Positions 7,331 to 8,189 of a stretch of 8,189 nt of DNA are shown here, piece by piece; positions within the stretch are counted from its first letter, which is position 1; each line of letters begins with the position of its first letter. Origin of the DNA: Spirochaetae bacterium HGW-Spirochaetae-9 (GTDB taxonomy: Bacteria; Spirochaetota; Spirochaetia; Treponematales; Rectinemataceae); NCBI GenBank assembly GCA_002839205.1, contig PGXP01000065.1, forward strand, positions 1-8,189, in the 5' to 3' direction. Under the pieces are notes generated by a model. The model was given only the letters and a program-made list of their open reading frames with translations, searched no databases and had not been told where the DNA came from. The translations under genes were made by a program, and so were the position numbers.

Positions 7331-7341
7331 GGCGAATCGCC
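7331..7341. promoter_or_regulatory. Palindrome in the osmC leader, possible operator
   Basis: GGCGA-A-TCGCC is a perfect 5-bp inverted repeat with a single central base, lying directly upstream of the osmC ribosome-binding site. It could be a repressor half-site pair at DNA level; as RNA the one-base loop cannot form a full-length hairpin. Short GC-rich palindromes arise by chance, so this is tentative. Confidence 0.25.
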
Positions 7342-7350
7342 ATGCTTTCG

Positions 7351-7379
7351 TTGCGCAAGGTTCGGCTTGCGGCTATAGT
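7351..7379 (+). promoter_or_regulatory. Candidate promoter of the MFS gene giving a near-leaderless transcript
   Basis: TATAGT (7374-7379) matches the -10 consensus at five of six positions, and TTGCGC (7351-7356) lies 17 nt upstream as a poor -35. Initiation would fall near 7386, about 5 nt before ATG 7391. No Shine-Dalgarno sequence is visible before that ATG, which is consistent with a leaderless or near-leaderless mRNA. The inverted arms GGCT (7371-7374) and AGCC (7382-7385) flank the -10 and could hold a regulator. Confidence 0.4.
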
Positions 7380-7388
7380 TGAGCCATA

Positions 7389-7416
7389 TTATGGAACGCT
7401 GGCAAAGATCTTTCAA
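7389..7416 (-). promoter_or_regulatory. Candidate sigma-70-type promoter for osmC, overlapping the MFS start
   Basis: On the minus strand TTGAAA (7411-7416) and CATAAT (7389-7394) are 16 nt apart; each is one base from consensus. Start of transcription near 7382 would give a leader of about 64 nt with the GGAGG site at its end. The -10 covers the ATG of the divergent MFS gene, and the two predicted transcripts begin within a few bases of each other and diverge, so polymerases at the two promoters would compete. Confidence 0.45.
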
Positions 7417-8189
7417 TGCTCTCCTTGTGGCGGTTCTGTTCGCCATCATCGGCTTTTCGGCATCCAATCCGATAATCCCCCTCTACCTTCGCGAATTGGG
7501 CATAACCGACCCTATCGCCCTCAACTGGTGGACGGGAGCTGTCAATGGACTTTCCAACCTTTTTTTTGCCTTGTTCGCGCCGATTTGGGGAGCCCTCGCC
7601 GACTCCTATGGAAGAAAACCCATGCTCCTTCGGGCGATGATCGGAGGCGGCGTCGTCATGGGCCTGCTTGCCCTGACAACTTCTCCCTGACAGGTTCTTG
7701 TCCTCAAGATAATCCAGGGATGCATCACCGGCACGGTTGCGGCCAGCACCGTCCTTACAGCTTCCATCGTACCGACAGCGCAGATTGGATACAGGCTAGG
7801 TCTTCTGCAGATGGCCATTTTCATGGGCAATTCGATAGGTCCTATGCTGGGTGGCACGATCGCAGATCTGGCTGGACCGAGGACGAGCTTTCTCGTCACA
7901 TCCGGCCTCATCTTCATAGCTACCTGCCTGGTCGTCAAGAATGTCTATGAAGACTTCACGCCGAAGCCCAAATCCGCGTCGCTTCTCAGGAACGCCATCC
8001 CCGATTTTTCCCCTCTGCACGCGAATCCAGCCATCTTTGCCCTGATCGTCGTGGTTTTCTTCATCCAATTCGCCAATTCCGTGGCAGGACCCATCATCCC
8101 CCTCGTAGTGCTCGACATGACGAGGTCCATCAACGGCGCCGGATCGCTCTCGGGTCTCATCATCGGCGTGGCAGCCTTGGGCGGAGCTC
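7391..8189 (+). pseudogene. MFS drug:H+ antiporter (DHA1-like), interrupted by an in-frame TGA and cut by the window end
   Basis: The translation is an inner-membrane major facilitator efflux transporter. Visible hallmarks are TM1 (about residues 10-36), motif A GALADSYGRKP (67-77) between TM2 and TM3, and the antiporter motif C GNSIGPMLGG (146-155) in TM5; helices through about TM8 can be seen. At codon 100 (7688-7690) a TGA interrupts TM3-TM4, but the same frame stays open for the remaining 166 codons and keeps the transporter motifs, so this is a point change and not an indel. Relatives usually have Trp-Gln at this spot, and TGG to TGA is one base. If it is a true stop, a 99-residue fragment with three helices results. 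ATG 7391 is preferred; TTG 7379 is possible but would begin inside the -10. Substrate unknown. Confidence 0.8.

Noticed and set aside
7688..7709. Selenocysteine insertion at the MFS TGA
   Set aside because: The only stem just downstream is 5 bp (TCTTG/CAAGA, 7696-7709) with loop TCCT, which does not resemble a bacterial SECIS, and the family position is Trp, not Cys.
7276..7950. 224-codon open frame overlapping osmC and the MFS gene
   Set aside because: Wrong frame relative to the MFS protein, whose motifs A and C read in another frame; composition is not protein-like.

Overview
This looks like a bacterial chromosome segment of moderately high GC, carrying ordinary housekeeping and accessory genes that are densely packed, with short gaps and 4-nt overlaps. 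The best taxonomic clue is the elongation factor G. Its GTPase region ([36 protein letters not shown]) is much closer to mitochondrial EF-G1 and the bacterial 'spdEFG1' type, known from spirochaetes, planctomycetes and some deltaproteobacteria, than to canonical FusA. I infer a spirochaete (Spirochaetota), with moderate confidence.

Layout. (1) Positions 2-3758, plus strand: the 3' part of a THUMP-class RNA methyltransferase gene, then zwf (glucose-6-phosphate dehydrogenase), pgl (6-phosphogluconolactonase) and a small secreted GH16-like protein. Spacing is 18 nt, a 4-nt overlap, and a 4-nt overlap or 5-nt gap, so this reads as one transcription unit. zwf and pgl together carry out the two reactions from glucose-6-phosphate to 6-phosphogluconate; gnd is not in view. 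(2) A terminator-like hairpin at 3763-3794 separates this unit from convergent minus-strand genes. (3) Minus strand, read right to left: an OsmC-family protein (7318-6902), fusA of the EF-G1 type (6712-4622) with a good sigma-70-type promoter just after osmC, and a 234-aa RecA/DnaB-fold ATPase (4559-3855) of unknown function. (4) From 7391 on the plus strand: an MFS drug:proton antiporter gene, divergent from osmC, interrupted by one in-frame TGA and running off the window.

The most notable observations are the single TGA in the MFS gene, where the family normally has a Trp; three perfect in-frame 15-nt repeats built around the palindrome GGTCGACC inside zwf; the uncharacterised ATPase next to EF-G, with its likely catalytic Glu position occupied by Asn; and overlapping divergent promoters between osmC and the MFS gene. 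I found no RNA genes, CRISPR array, insertion sequence or obvious new multi-gene system. No stretch over 300 bases lacks a gene.
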